In this document: positions 42,901-52,560 of the stretch, piece after piece
Position numbering within the stretch: position 1 is the stretch's first letter
How the letters are laid out: each line of letters starts with the position of its first letter
Source of the DNA: Bugulina stolonifera
Taxonomy: Eukaryota > Bryozoa > Gymnolaemata > Cheilostomatida > Bugulidae
DNA: 64,000 nucleotides
Assembly (NCBI GenBank): GCA_935421135.1
Contig: OW285194.1
Location: 1-64,000 of the forward strand
Direction: 5' to 3'
Notes under the pieces: model-generated
Told to the model about the DNA's origin: nothing
Database searches by the model: none
What the model saw: the letters and a program-made list of their open reading frames with translations, nothing else
Made by a program: the position numbers and the translations under genes

Positions 42901-44509
42901 ATAATATACACTGTACATGTACTAACAATTGTAAGGTCTGCACAGATACCCGAATATAATCTCACATTTTGTATGACAATGGAAATAGCAGTAAATAATC
43001 GCTGTAACACCACAATATCTTTGAGCAGTCATATTGACGGGTTGGTTTTATTTTACTAACCTGATATAGAACAATTCATGCATATATTACCTCCCTAAGC
43101 CTTAGGAATGACAACCACCTCAATCGACTCCTATCCTCTCACTGGAAGGACATATATGTTTCCAGGCATACTTAGCTTGCTCTCTGGTGATTGACTTTTA
43201 CTACCAGCGGTGTCTATCCCCTGGTGGGCAGAAATACTTCAGTCTATAATAGATGAGCTCAAGCAAGCTAAAAAAGGCAAGACTGGCTACTTATCATATA
43301 CGCTGTACATGTACTAACACTCCTAAGATCTGCACAGATACCCAAATGTAATCAGACATATTATATGACAATAGAAATCACAGTAAATAGCCACTGGAAC
43401 ACTACAATGCCTTTGAGCAGTCGTATTAACGGGTTGGTTTTATTTCATTAACATAATATAGAACAATTCATGCATCCATTACCTCCCTACGCCGCAGGAA
43501 TGACAACCACATCCATCTAATCCTTCTCTCTCACTAGAAAGACACAGATGTTTTCAGTCATACTCAGCTCGCTCTCAGGTAATTGATGTTTACTACCGGC
43601 TGTGTTTATCCTATGGTGGGTAGAAATGCTTCAGTTTATAGATGAGCTCAAGCAAGCTAAAACAGGCAAGACTGGCTACTAATCATATACGCTGTACATG
43701 TACTAACAATTCTAAGATCTGCACAGATACCCAAATGTAATCAGACATATTATGTGACAATAGAAATTACAAGAAACAACCACTGGAACACTACAATGCC
43801 TTTGAGCAGTCATATTAACGGGTTGGTTTTGTTTTATTAACATAATGCGGAACAATTCATGCATCTATTACCTCCCTATGCCGTATGAATGACAACCACC
43901 TCCATCTAATCCTTCTCTCTCACTAGAAAGACACAGATGTTTTCAGTCATACTCAGCTCGCTCTCAGGTAATTGATTTTTACTACCGGCTGTGTTTATCC
44001 TATGGTGGGTAGAAATGCTTCAGTTTATAGATGAGCTCAAGCAAGCTAAAACAGGAAAGACAAGCTATTTATACTGTACACTGTACATGTACTAACAATT
44101 GTAAGGTCTGCACAGATACCCGAATATAATCTCACATTTTGTATGACAATGGAAATAGCGGTAAATAATCGCTGTAACACCACAATATCTTTGAGCAGTC
44201 ATATTGACGGGTTGGTTTTATTTTAATAACCTGATATAGAACAATTCATGCATCTATTACCTCCCAAAGCTGTAGGAATGACAATCACCTCAATCGACTC
44301 CTATCCTCTCACTGGAAGGACACAGATGTTTCCAGTCATACTCATCATGCTCCCTGGTGTTTGACTTTTACTACCTGCTGTGTCTATCCACTGGTGGGCA
44401 GAAATGCTTCAGTCTATAGATAAGCTCAAGCAAGCTAAAACAGGCAAGACTGGCTACTTATCATATACGCTGTACATGTACTATCAATCCTAAGATCTGC
44501 ACAGATACC

Positions 44510-44515
44510 CAAATG
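44510..44515. repeat. Left 6-bp target site duplication (CAAATG)
   Basis: CAAATG directly before the left end of the 9-kb element. The same six bases follow the right end at 53513-53518. Uninterrupted satellite monomers read ACCCAAATGTAATCAG, so only one copy was there before insertion. Confidence 0.93.
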
Positions 44516-44570
44516 AGTAGTATAGTCAGTGCACTTCTAGACAGACACGCACTCATTGACCCCTGTTTTC

Positions 44571-44680
44571 AACCAATCACAAGCCGGTATTTCCGATTTC
44601 AACCAATCACAGAAGAGCACAAAAATTTTGCACACGACCTTGCCAAGGTCACCCCAAAATCCCCCCTTCTGATTGGTCGA
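44571..44680. promoter_or_regulatory. CCAAT-box cluster in left TIR
   Basis: AACCAATCAC occurs at 44571-44580 and again at 44601-44610 (30-bp spacing), with the inverse GATTGGTCGA at 44671-44680. CCAAT boxes bind NF-Y and commonly occur in CpG-rich, TATA-less promoters, and this arm is CpG-rich. A promoter reading into the element is plausible. No start site can be fixed from sequence. Confidence 0.5.
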
Positions 44681-44869
44681 AAAAACATTTGCACACTTGA
44701 CCCCGAACCCGGCCACGACCCCTTCCCTCCCTCCTTCCCGCCCTCCTCCCCCTCCCCCACCTCCCACTCCTCCCCCACTCCCCGCCACCGCCCTCGTCCC
44801 GTCCGCGCCACCGCCGTCGCCGCCGCCGCCGCCCGCACCGCCGCCGTCGCCGCCGCCACCACCGCCCTC

Positions 44870-44900
<31 letters not shown>

Positions 44901-45173
44901 TCACCGTCATCACCGCCACCCCTCCTCCGCCGCCGCCCACCCTCCCCCCCCGCAACCCCCACTCACCCGAACGACCGATCGTTTGAGGCGGTCAAGCCGC
45001 GTCCGCCCACGTTGCGTGCGGCGCCGACCGTACACGTGGAGGCGACGCCGGTGCCCCGTATCCACCGGGCCAAGCGACTAGGCAGCGGCCCGCCGCTTCT
45101 CCCGAGCCCTCCACTCGAAAAGCTTGTGATCTAAACGAGCGAATTCGGCTGCGCTTCGCCTACGGCTCTCATT

Positions 45174-45245
45174 AGCGATAAGAAGAAGTACTACGGAAGG
45201 CTTGGTTTCAGCGATAAGAAGAAGTACTACGGAAGGTTTGGTTTA
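45174..45245 (+). repeat. 36-bp direct repeat, two copies
   Basis: AGCGATAAGAAGAAGTACTA and the following bases start at 45174 and again at 45210, with a single C/T difference noted. It lies in the 281-bp stretch unique to the left arm. Confidence 0.85.
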
Positions 45246-45379
45246 TGATGTGCATTGCATTGTTAATAAAGAAATGTGTAAAGTCTTGGCTATAAATATA
45301 CTGATGGGAAGAAGGGTTGTTTCTATGATATACATTGTATTGACAACAAAGAACCGTGTGCATGTGTTAAGTCAGCATA

Positions 45380-46105
45380 TATAATACATTAAATAAACTT
45401 TTCGCAATGGTGACAATAGAATGAATAAAAGATTGTGTACACGTGTTAAAACACAATTGAAAGAATAAAAGACACATATTTAAAAGAGTATGTCATATCT
45501 GTTATTAGCAAGGAAGTCTGTGTGCATGTGTTAAGACAGTGTATATTATACATTAGATAAACTTTTCACAATAGTAGCAATAGAATAAATAAAAGGTTGT
45601 GTGCATGTGTTAAGTCAGCATTATGTAATATATTAAATAAACTTTTCACAATAGTAGCAATAGAATAAATAAAAGATTGAGTGTATGTGTTAAGTCAGCA
45701 TTATGTAATACATTAAATACACTTTTTACAACACTAGCAATAGAATGAATAAAAAAGCTACATATGTAAAGGAGTATGTCATAGCTATTGTTAGCAAGAA
45801 AAGTCTGTGTACATGTGTTAAGGGCAGCATATATAATACATTAAATAAACTTTTCACAATAGTAGCAATAGAATAAATAAAGATTGTGTACACATGTTGA
45901 AATATCATTATAATATGATTTAAACACAATTGAAAGAATAAAAGACACATATGTAAAGGAGTATGTCATAGCTATTATAGCAAGAGACAGCTGTGTGCAT
46001 GTGTTAAGTCAGCACATATAATACATTAAATAAACTTTTTACAATAGTAGCAATAGAATGTATAAAAGGATGTGTATAAGTGTTAGAATACCATTATATA
46101 ATAAT
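45380..46105 (+). repeat. AT-rich subterminal repeats with AATAAA words
   Basis: About six irregular copies of a unit containing TTAAATAAACTTTTCACAAT, AGTAGCAATAGAATAAATAA and GTGTGCATGTGTTAAGTCAG, spaced roughly 80-185 bp. Two inverted copies lie at 52561-52720. The many AATAAA words could serve as polyadenylation signals for plus-strand transcripts from the left TIR. A hydrophobic minus-strand open frame here (about 45726-45950) follows the AT-rich composition and is not called. Confidence 0.75.
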
Positions 46106-46239
46106 TTAAAAAAATAATTTTAAAAAATCCTCACTGATTTGCTATCACATAAAAGTAAATGCAGAGGGAATGAGACACTAGAGAGAGAGAGTGGGAGAAA
46201 GAGAGTGGGAGAAAAAAGAAAAAAACTAAAGAAAGATGA
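46106..46239. other. 3' flank of the unknown minus-strand gene, with a GA-rich run
   Basis: AT-rich stretch followed by a purine run (GAGAGAGAGAGTGGGAGAAA repeated, about 46170-46230). It lies just downstream of the minus-strand gene's stop codon and is probably its 3' untranslated region. Confidence 0.4.
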
Positions 46240-48224
46240 TTAGAGCTTTTCTTCACTGACTCGAAGGTAAGCTTCAGCTTGTGCTATTACCTCTCTGTGA
46301 TACCCATTCTTCTTGAGATGAAAAATGGCAGAGCGGTAATACTCAACTGCTCCAGAGAAAAAAGATGGGGGGAGTCTGCTTCGATCAACTAGTTCACTGA
46401 CAGTCTCTTCTTCTATGGGGGTAATAGTGGTGGGGGTATTAAGATTGAGTTCAGACGAACAAGAAGGAGATTGCGAGCTAAGTAGCTCTCTTCCAAAAGA
46501 AAGAGAGGGTGAAGCTAAAGAAAAGGAAGAAGTGGTAGTAGTAGAAGTAGTAATAAAAGTAGGTATTGAAAGACTAGTAATTGTATTATTAGATCTTCCA
46601 AGAGAAAAAGAGGGTGAATCTAAGAAAAAGAGTGGAGCAGGTGAAGAGGTGGGAGTAGAAGTAGGTATCGAAACAGTGGTAACTGTATCATCAGATCTTT
46701 CAGGAGAATGAGAGGGTGAATATGAAGAAAAGAGTGGGGGAAAAGAAGCAGTAGAAGGAGTGGTAGTAATGGTAGTAGTAATAGTAGTAGTTGTAAGAGA
46801 AGAAGTAGAGGTGGTAATGTCTCCATTAGTAAGAGAGTTACTGATGGAAGAAGCATCTGAATCAAAATGATGGTGAGAAGGGAGAGGAAATTGTGAAGAG
46901 CACACCCCAGACTTTAAAGAGAATGGAGTAGTAGACATCCCCTTAAAGAAGGGAGGGTATACTACCCCACCAACAGTTGTTGGAGTGTATGCGGGGATGA
47001 GTATTTTGGAAGGTGGAGAGTGACCAGTGACCCTTTGCAAAAAGGATATGGTCTTTTTTAATGAATAGATATCGGTTAGAAAGCGTGTGTTGAATGAGAT
47101 GTGTCGGTGACAGGGCTTTCCATCAATATGATGATTAGATGGAAAGTTGTAGTGTCTATTCATCCCCTCATCATCTACTGTTATGTGATAGCAAAAACAG
47201 ATTCGGAGCAAAAAATGTTGTTGAATGTGGACACCTCGTCGGTGCCCAACATTCTTATTGCATAAAAAGCAGGGGTCGTCCGATTCAAATGGCTTTGTTA
47301 GTGACATCTCCAGTCTTCTTTTTGTCTCATCACTAACAAAGACATAGAATCTTAGACCCCCCTTACATATCGACTTTGCTCTGAGTCCTAAAAAAGAAAG
47401 AAAATAACAAGAATAAGTGAGAGAGAACATATGACTTACTTGTAAATCAGAAAAAAAAAAAAAAAAAAAGATTCTAAATATACAAATAGATACTAGATCA
47501 TTCTTACCTATCTCGAACCCATCTACTCCCCCACATTCTTCAAATAACGCAATTTCTTCTTCCCCTAGTTCTGTTTCTTTTTCATTCTATAATGTAAATA
47601 AAATGTGCAGAGACTAATTAACAAACTACATTAACATAGTTATTTGTAATATATGATTGTTGAGGAATTTGATGAAAAAACTAGCACTCTAAGTACTAAG
47701 CAAGTCTACTAAAGCCTGTCTATTTACTCACATAAAGAGAAATACATCATTAACATAAGAAAACCAGTTGTAATTTATGTTATATTTTTTCACATAAGAA
47801 AAGAAAAAAAAGTGTCTTATTGATAAAAATAATACATAAGAAAGAAAGTGCAATACTTATAATAAAAATATCACTAATCTTTAACATCTTAGACATGGTA
47901 AGAGACTTATAGAATTAGAGAAAATCATACTATGGCTAATTAACATCTGGTTTTAAAAAGGAAGTAGTCTCTTTTGACATTCTAGACATGGTAAGAGGCT
48001 TATAGTATAAAAAAGTACATCATCATTATGTGTAACTAACATGTACTTCTGAAGAAATGTCAGTAATCTCCTTTGACATCTTAGAAACCCAACACCATAG
48101 TGGATTGAAGGTGTAATGCATGTGTGAACAAATAAGATAATAGACTAACCATTTCTGGAGATGGGATTCTTTTCCTCGAGATTCGTCTTCTGTCTTCCGA
48201 ATCGTACGTAATCATATACTTCAT
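46240..48224 (-). CDS. Unassigned spliced gene: Cys/His-cluster protein with Ser/Thr-rich tail
   Basis: Three exons fit in phase on the minus strand: 48224-48150 (starts ATG, 25 codons, donor GTTAGT), 47586-47508 (acceptor TATAG, donor GTAAG) and 47387-46240 (acceptor TTTTTTAG, stop TAA), giving about 433 aa. Residues 26-51 are acidic. A Cys/His-rich region (about residues 91-150) has CxxC at 91/94 followed by several H and C pairs, including CFC and CHRH motifs, suggesting zinc binding; I cannot match it to a named finger. The middle is Ser/Thr-rich from triplet repeats and contains three imperfect ~35-aa repeats built around SPSxS..RS and SIPT. The last ~45 residues look helical. It faces away from the IκB-like gene. 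A transposition or DNA-binding role would fit the context but is speculation. The first exon is the least certain part. Confidence 0.65.
47860..48095. repeat. ~93-bp imperfect repeats in an intron
   Basis: AGACATGGTAAGAG followed by CTTATAG occurs at 47891 and 47984, with a third decayed unit near 48075 (CTTTGACATCTTAGA). They lie inside the 563-bp second intron of the minus-strand gene as modelled. Confidence 0.6.
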
Positions 48225-49129
48225 ACCTTTCTTTGATGTTTTAATTTTTCTTATATATTTCTTTCTTTGATATTTAGATGTAGAAGCCTGTAAGTATATG
48301 TAGAGTAATAAACATATACCAAAGCATGAGTCAAGTAGATGGAACTACTAATGCAACATAGTTACTAAAGAAAGAAACACTACAGTGGTATAACCGCTTA
48401 TAATAAAGTTTCTAAGCTCTGGTCACACTGATTGTAGTATAGACAGAGCAGATCTCTACACACATGCTCTCATGTTGAGAATCAAAACAGTTTAATATAT
48501 AAGCTTACAACGTTTTTAAGCCCTGGACATACCAAAGGAGAATTATACCACTACTAAAATATAATTAGCCCCAATGTTAACTCAAATGAGTAAGTTCATA
48601 TTAAAATACATATTAAAATAGCTAGGATGTACTAGTATAGCCAGTACAAGTGGTAATAAACTGTTTTGATACTTATTACACTACTAGTGGTATAACTACT
48701 CATATTGAAAACAAATCTCACAACATATAAAGCTTCTAAGCTCCGGTCACACAAATTGTAGTATAGACAGATCAGATCTCTACATACTTGCTCTCATGTT
48801 GAGAATCAAAACAGTTTAATACATAAGCTTACAAAGTTTCTAAGCTCTGGTCATACCAAGGGAGTATTATATCACTACTAAAATAGAATTAGTCCCAATG
48901 TTAACTCAAATGAGTAAATTCATACTAAAATACATATTAAAATAAGTTTACTCACCATATTAATTGTTGAGTGATGTTTATTCAGAGAAATTAGTAAATA
49001 TCCACAGAGTTGCAAGTCTTTACTAGGTGGTGGAGTGGTAATGATAAAAATCCTCTCTCACGCTTGCTTTTATGGAAATCTCTGTCCAATCAGAAGTGAT
49101 TTGCCTTTTTTTAGTCTGATTTATTGCAT
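48225..49129. repeat. Intergenic AT-rich DNA with a ~240-260-bp direct duplication
   Basis: 48385-48620 recurs as 48687-48944. Shared words include GTGGTATAAC, CAGATCTCTACA, GCTCTCATGTTGAGAATCAA and CCAATGTTAACTCAAATGAG. The second copy has a short internal insertion. The rest is AT-rich with no ORF. It forms the upstream region of the minus-strand gene. Confidence 0.7.
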
Positions 49130-50960
49130 CCCGATGTGATTCGATGTAACCCGATGTAACCCGATGTAACCCGATGTAACCCGATGTAACCCGATGTAAC
49201 CCGATGTAACCCGATGTAACCCGATGTAACCCGATGTGTTTTCGACCTCCCCCGATGTGTTTTCGACCTCCCCCGATGTGATTCGATGTGTCTCGATGTG
49301 TTTTCGACCTCCCCCGATGTGATTCGATGTGTCCCGATGTGTTTTCGACCTTCCCCGATGTAACCCGATGTAACCCGATGTAACCCGATGTGTTTTTTAC
49401 CTCCCCCGATGTGTTTTCGACCTCCCCCGATGTGATTCGATGTGTCTCGATGTGTTTTTGACCTTCCCCGATGTAACCCGATGTGTTTTTGACCTCCCCC
49501 GATGTGATTCGATGTGTCCCGATGTGTTTTCGACCTCCCCCGATGTGATTCGATGTGTTTTCGACCTCCCCCGATGTGATTCGATGTGTCCCGATGTGTT
49601 TTCGACCTCCCCCGATGTGATTCGATGTGTTTTCGACCTCCCCCGATGTGTTTTCGACCTCCCCCGATGTGATTTGATGTGTTTTCGACCTCCCCCGATG
49701 TGATTCGATGTGACCCGATGTGTTTTCGACCTCCCCCGATGTGATTCGATGTGTCCCGATGTGTTTTCGACCTCCCCCGATGTGTTTTCGACCTCCCCCG
49801 ATGTGATTCGATGTGTTTTCGACCTCCCCCGATGTGTTTTCGACCTCCCCCGATGTGATTCGATGTGTTTTCGACCTCCCCCGATGTGATTCGATGTGTC
49901 CCGATGTGTTTTCGACCTCCCCCGATGTGATTCGATGTGTCCCGATGTGTTTTCGACCTCCCCCGATGTGATTCGATGTGTTTTCGACCTCCCCCGATGT
50001 GATTCGATGTGTCCCGATGTGTTTTCGACCTCCCCCGATGTGATTCGATGTGTTTTCGACCTCCCCCGATGTGTTTTCGACCTCCCCCGATGTGATTTGA
50101 TGTGTTTTCGACCTCCCCCGATGTGATTCGATGTGACCCGATGTGTTTTCGACCTCCCCCGATGTGATTCGATGTGTCCCGATGTGTTTTCGACCTCCCC
50201 CGATGTGTTTTCGACCTCCCCCGATGTGATTCGATGTGTTTTCGACCTCCCCCGATGTGTTTTCGACCTCCCCCGATGTGTTTTCGACCTCCCCCGATGT
50301 GATTCGATGTGTTTTCGACCTCCCCCGATGTGATTCGATGTGACCCGATGTGTTTTCGACCTCCCCCGATGTGATTCGATGTGTCCCGATGTGTTTTCGA
50401 CCTCCCCCGATGTGTTTTCAACCTCCCCCGATGTGATTCGATGTGTTTTCGACCTCCCCCGATGTGTTTTCGACCTCCCCCGATGTGATTCGATGTGTTT
50501 TCGACCTCCCCCGATGTGATTCGATGTGTTTTCGACCTCCCCCGATGTGATTCGATGTGACCCGATGTGTTTTCGACCTCCCCCGATGTGATTCGATGTG
50601 TCCCGATGTGTTTTCGACCTCCCCCGATGTGTTTTCGACCTCCCCCGATGTGATTCGATGTGTTTTCGACCTCCCCCGATGTGTTTTCGACCTCCCCCGA
50701 TGTGATTCGATGTGTTTTCGACCTCCCCCGATGTGATTCGATGTGTCCCGATGTGTTTTCGACCTCCCCCGATGTGATTCGATGTGTCCCGATGTGTTTT
50801 CGACCTCCCCCGATGTGATTCGATGTGTCCCGATGTGTTTTCGACCTCCCCCGATGTGTTTTCGACCTTTCCCGATGTGTTTCGATGTTTCCCTATGTGT
50901 TTTCGATCTTTCCCGATGTGATTCGATGCACTCTGATGTGTTTCCAATGCACTCCAATGT
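49130..50960. repeat. GATGTG/GATGTA minisatellite
   Basis: Begins with a run of the 10-bp unit CCCGATGTAA (49145-49220) and continues as a mixture of 21-bp modules (CCGATGTGTTTTCGACCTCC plus one C) and shorter modules CCGATGTGATT and CGATGTGTC. All contain GATGTG or GATGTA. Groups of modules recur as larger blocks (for example 49490-49740 against 49930-50160). Several frames on both strands lack stops, but the same DNA is read in all three phases within one open frame, so coding selection is unlikely. It separates the two divergent genes and may carry regulatory sites. Confidence 0.9.
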
Positions 50961-51098
50961 ATATGCTGTTAGCCAATCAGCTTTATTTGTATCTTTTTAT
51001 TCACTATATGAAGAGAGGTGGAAACAGTAGTTTAGTTAACTCTTTCTAGCTCCAGTCTGTTCTTAATAGAAATTAAAGAAGGTTAGCACACAAATAGC
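50961..51098 (+). promoter_or_regulatory. Probable 5' region of the IκB-like gene
   Basis: 138 bp of unique AT-rich sequence between the minisatellite and the first ATG. It has no in-frame coding extension. I see no convincing TATA box or κB site, so it is called only by position. Confidence 0.3.
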
Positions 51099-52543
51099 AT
51101 GGAAAGTGGATATGGATCAAGCGAGTATAGCAACAAGCTAATGACTCCTATAAACCAAGAGCTGATGAAGGTAACAGTGGAAAGATGTACAGAACAAAGC
51201 AAGTATGAGAATAAAGACTTATTTGAGGGGGTGTCTGAGCTCTTTCTCCAAAAAAGCTTACCTCTAGACTGGCAGAAATGGGATCCTTTAACCGATATTC
51301 GTAATAAGCTTAGCACACAGTTACTAGAAGAAATTTGTTCTATCTTTTGGGAGCAAGATGGAAAGGATGAAGAGTTGTAAGTTATACATACTTCCAACTA
51401 TTTTTTTTTTTTTTGTTTAGTATTGTCTTTTATGATCAAAATAAAATATGATAGACAAATTTCCCATATAACTACCTCTCAACTATGTGAAAAACAAATA
51501 TCATACTAAATGATGTAGTGAGGTACTAGAAGCAGCCCGAGATAGAGATGAGAGAGCCGTTGCACTCGCGGTATTTGTTGCGAGGAGTCACAAACAACTG
51601 AATACAAAGAATGCGAATCGGCAGACGTTACTTCACCTAACTGTACAGTCTTATTGTTCGGATTCACTAATTCGCCTCATCATCACAAGGGGAGCGGATG
51701 GAGCAATAGCCGATGCTTGGGGTTAGTGTTTTATAGCACCAATGTTTGCATGCATTGCTTGTTAAAAAATAAAGTGTTGCAAAACTTGTAACAATTCGGT
51801 ACTTATCTATATTGCTAATGTTTATTTGGAAGGTGACACCCCCCTTCACATTGCTGCACGTCTGGGTAGAGCTAAGGTTATTCATGCTCTAACCACAAGT
51901 TTGACCAGAGCAGAAGTAAAGCATCCATACTTCAGAGTTCCTTACAAATCACTTCCCCAAGACAATGTACAGAGCTACAATCATGATGGAAGGAGTGTAG
52001 TCCACCTCATTGTTGAAACAGCGCATAGCAGCAAGCATAGAGAGGCACTAAAGGTACTAAAAAAAAATACTCGCCTGACTTAGATATGAGGGTAAGTGAA
52101 TACATTACAGTGGAATAAAAGTAGAGTAGATCGAATTGATAAGTTAGATGGGGAGTTTAATTCTATTCTCTTGTTTGATATTATAGCGAATGGGAGATGG
52201 ATACGCCCCATCTCACATTGCCATAGAGAATGAAGACTACGAATGTCTACATACATGTCTAAGATTGGGAGCTGATTCTGAAGTTCGTAACTACAAAAGT
52301 GAAACCCCTCAACAACTAGCTCACCTCTACAAATCAGCAGATATGGTAAGGGACCAACAACATAAAGAAGTATAGGTTTCTTGCTTTGCCCACCTTGAGT
52401 GATATTCGTCTGAGTAAAAAACTAAAATCATCTTGTAGGTAAGACTGTGTCAAGAGTTTGGAGCTGGAGCATATCAATTAGAGTATGCTGAGACCGAAGT
52501 CGTAAACATTATAGCTCCTACGACTTCTGATGAAGATGAGTAA
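51099..52543 (+). CDS. IκB-like ankyrin-repeat protein (spliced)
   Basis: Five exons join with GT-AG introns: 51099-51376, 51519-51721, 51833-52053 (or 52091), 52187-52345 and 52439-52543 (TAA), about 321 aa with the shorter exon 3. Residues 2-7 read ESGYGS, close to the DSGxxS degron that IKK phosphorylates and β-TrCP recognises in IκBs. Residues 10-92 are unassigned. Ankyrin repeats follow from about residue 95: TLLHL at 129-133, TPLHIAA at 163-169, a long polar linker, SVVHL at 215-219, then APSHIAI and a GAD turn in exon 4. The C-terminus is acidic (SDEDE). Repeats with a long inter-repeat linker and an acidic tail resemble IκB and the C-terminal half of NF-κB precursors; IκBs retain Rel dimers in the cytoplasm. 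No Rel domain is present. A nine-A run at exon 3's end leaves the better donor out of frame. Bcl-3-like or other ankyrin families remain possible. Confidence 0.72.
52059..52067 (+). other. Nine-A run that decides the exon 3 reading frame
   Basis: In the frame of exon 3, translation past this run meets TAG at 52081. Two donors exist: GTACTA after 52053, before the run and in phase with exon 4, and a stronger GTAAGT after 52091, reachable only if the run were one base different. The first shortens the ankyrin repeat below its usual ~33-residue spacing. Confidence 0.6.
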
Positions 52544-52560
52544 TAAGTACCTAAACTCCT

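Larger units (their letters stand above)
18001..44515. repeat. Satellite with multi-kb higher-order blocks
   Basis: Same monomer and orientation, roughly 65-70 copies by length. Here groups of several monomers recur almost unchanged, sharing rare private variants. The organisation is a mosaic of block duplications rather than one regular higher-order period. The last six bases (CAAATG, 44510-44515) are the left target duplication of the next element. No genes. Confidence 0.9.
44516..45675 (+). repeat. Left terminal inverted repeat
   Basis: Matches 52561-53512 on the opposite strand. Segments 44516-45161 and 45443-45675 (233 bp) pair with the right arm; 45162-45442 (281 bp) has no partner there. 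The outer part is GC- and CpG-rich with CCG/GTC triplet runs and pyrimidine tracts. The inner part is AT-rich and has several AATAAA words. Proline- or alanine-rich open frames across the triplet runs are by-products of composition. Confidence 0.93.

Noticed and set aside
4976..44500. Recurring 60-75-aa open frames on both strands of the satellite
   Set aside because: They sit at the same monomer phases, are broken by indels in most monomers, and are identical only where whole blocks are duplicated.
4675..44515. Possible CRISPR or regularly spaced repeat array
   Set aside because: The repeats are contiguous ~390-400-bp monomers without unique spacers, in eukaryotic DNA.
44513..45134. Proline- and alanine-rich open frames in the left TIR, with mirror frames at 52874-53515
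   Set aside because: They follow CCG/GGC triplet composition, overlap each other on both strands, and differ in length between arms because of repeat expansion.
45726..45950. Hydrophobic 74-aa open frame on the minus strand
   Set aside because: It runs through AT-rich subterminal repeats and its composition is explained by them.
46415..46865. Open frames overlapping the Ser/Thr-rich region of the unknown gene, on both strands
   Set aside because: They are shadows of triplet repeats in the real exon; only the three-exon minus-strand model splices in phase.
49111..50957. Long open frames (up to 516 aa) with HRGRSKTHR-like repeats
   Set aside because: The same minisatellite module is read in all three phases within a single open frame, and both strands are open. 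This is not what a selected protein repeat looks like.
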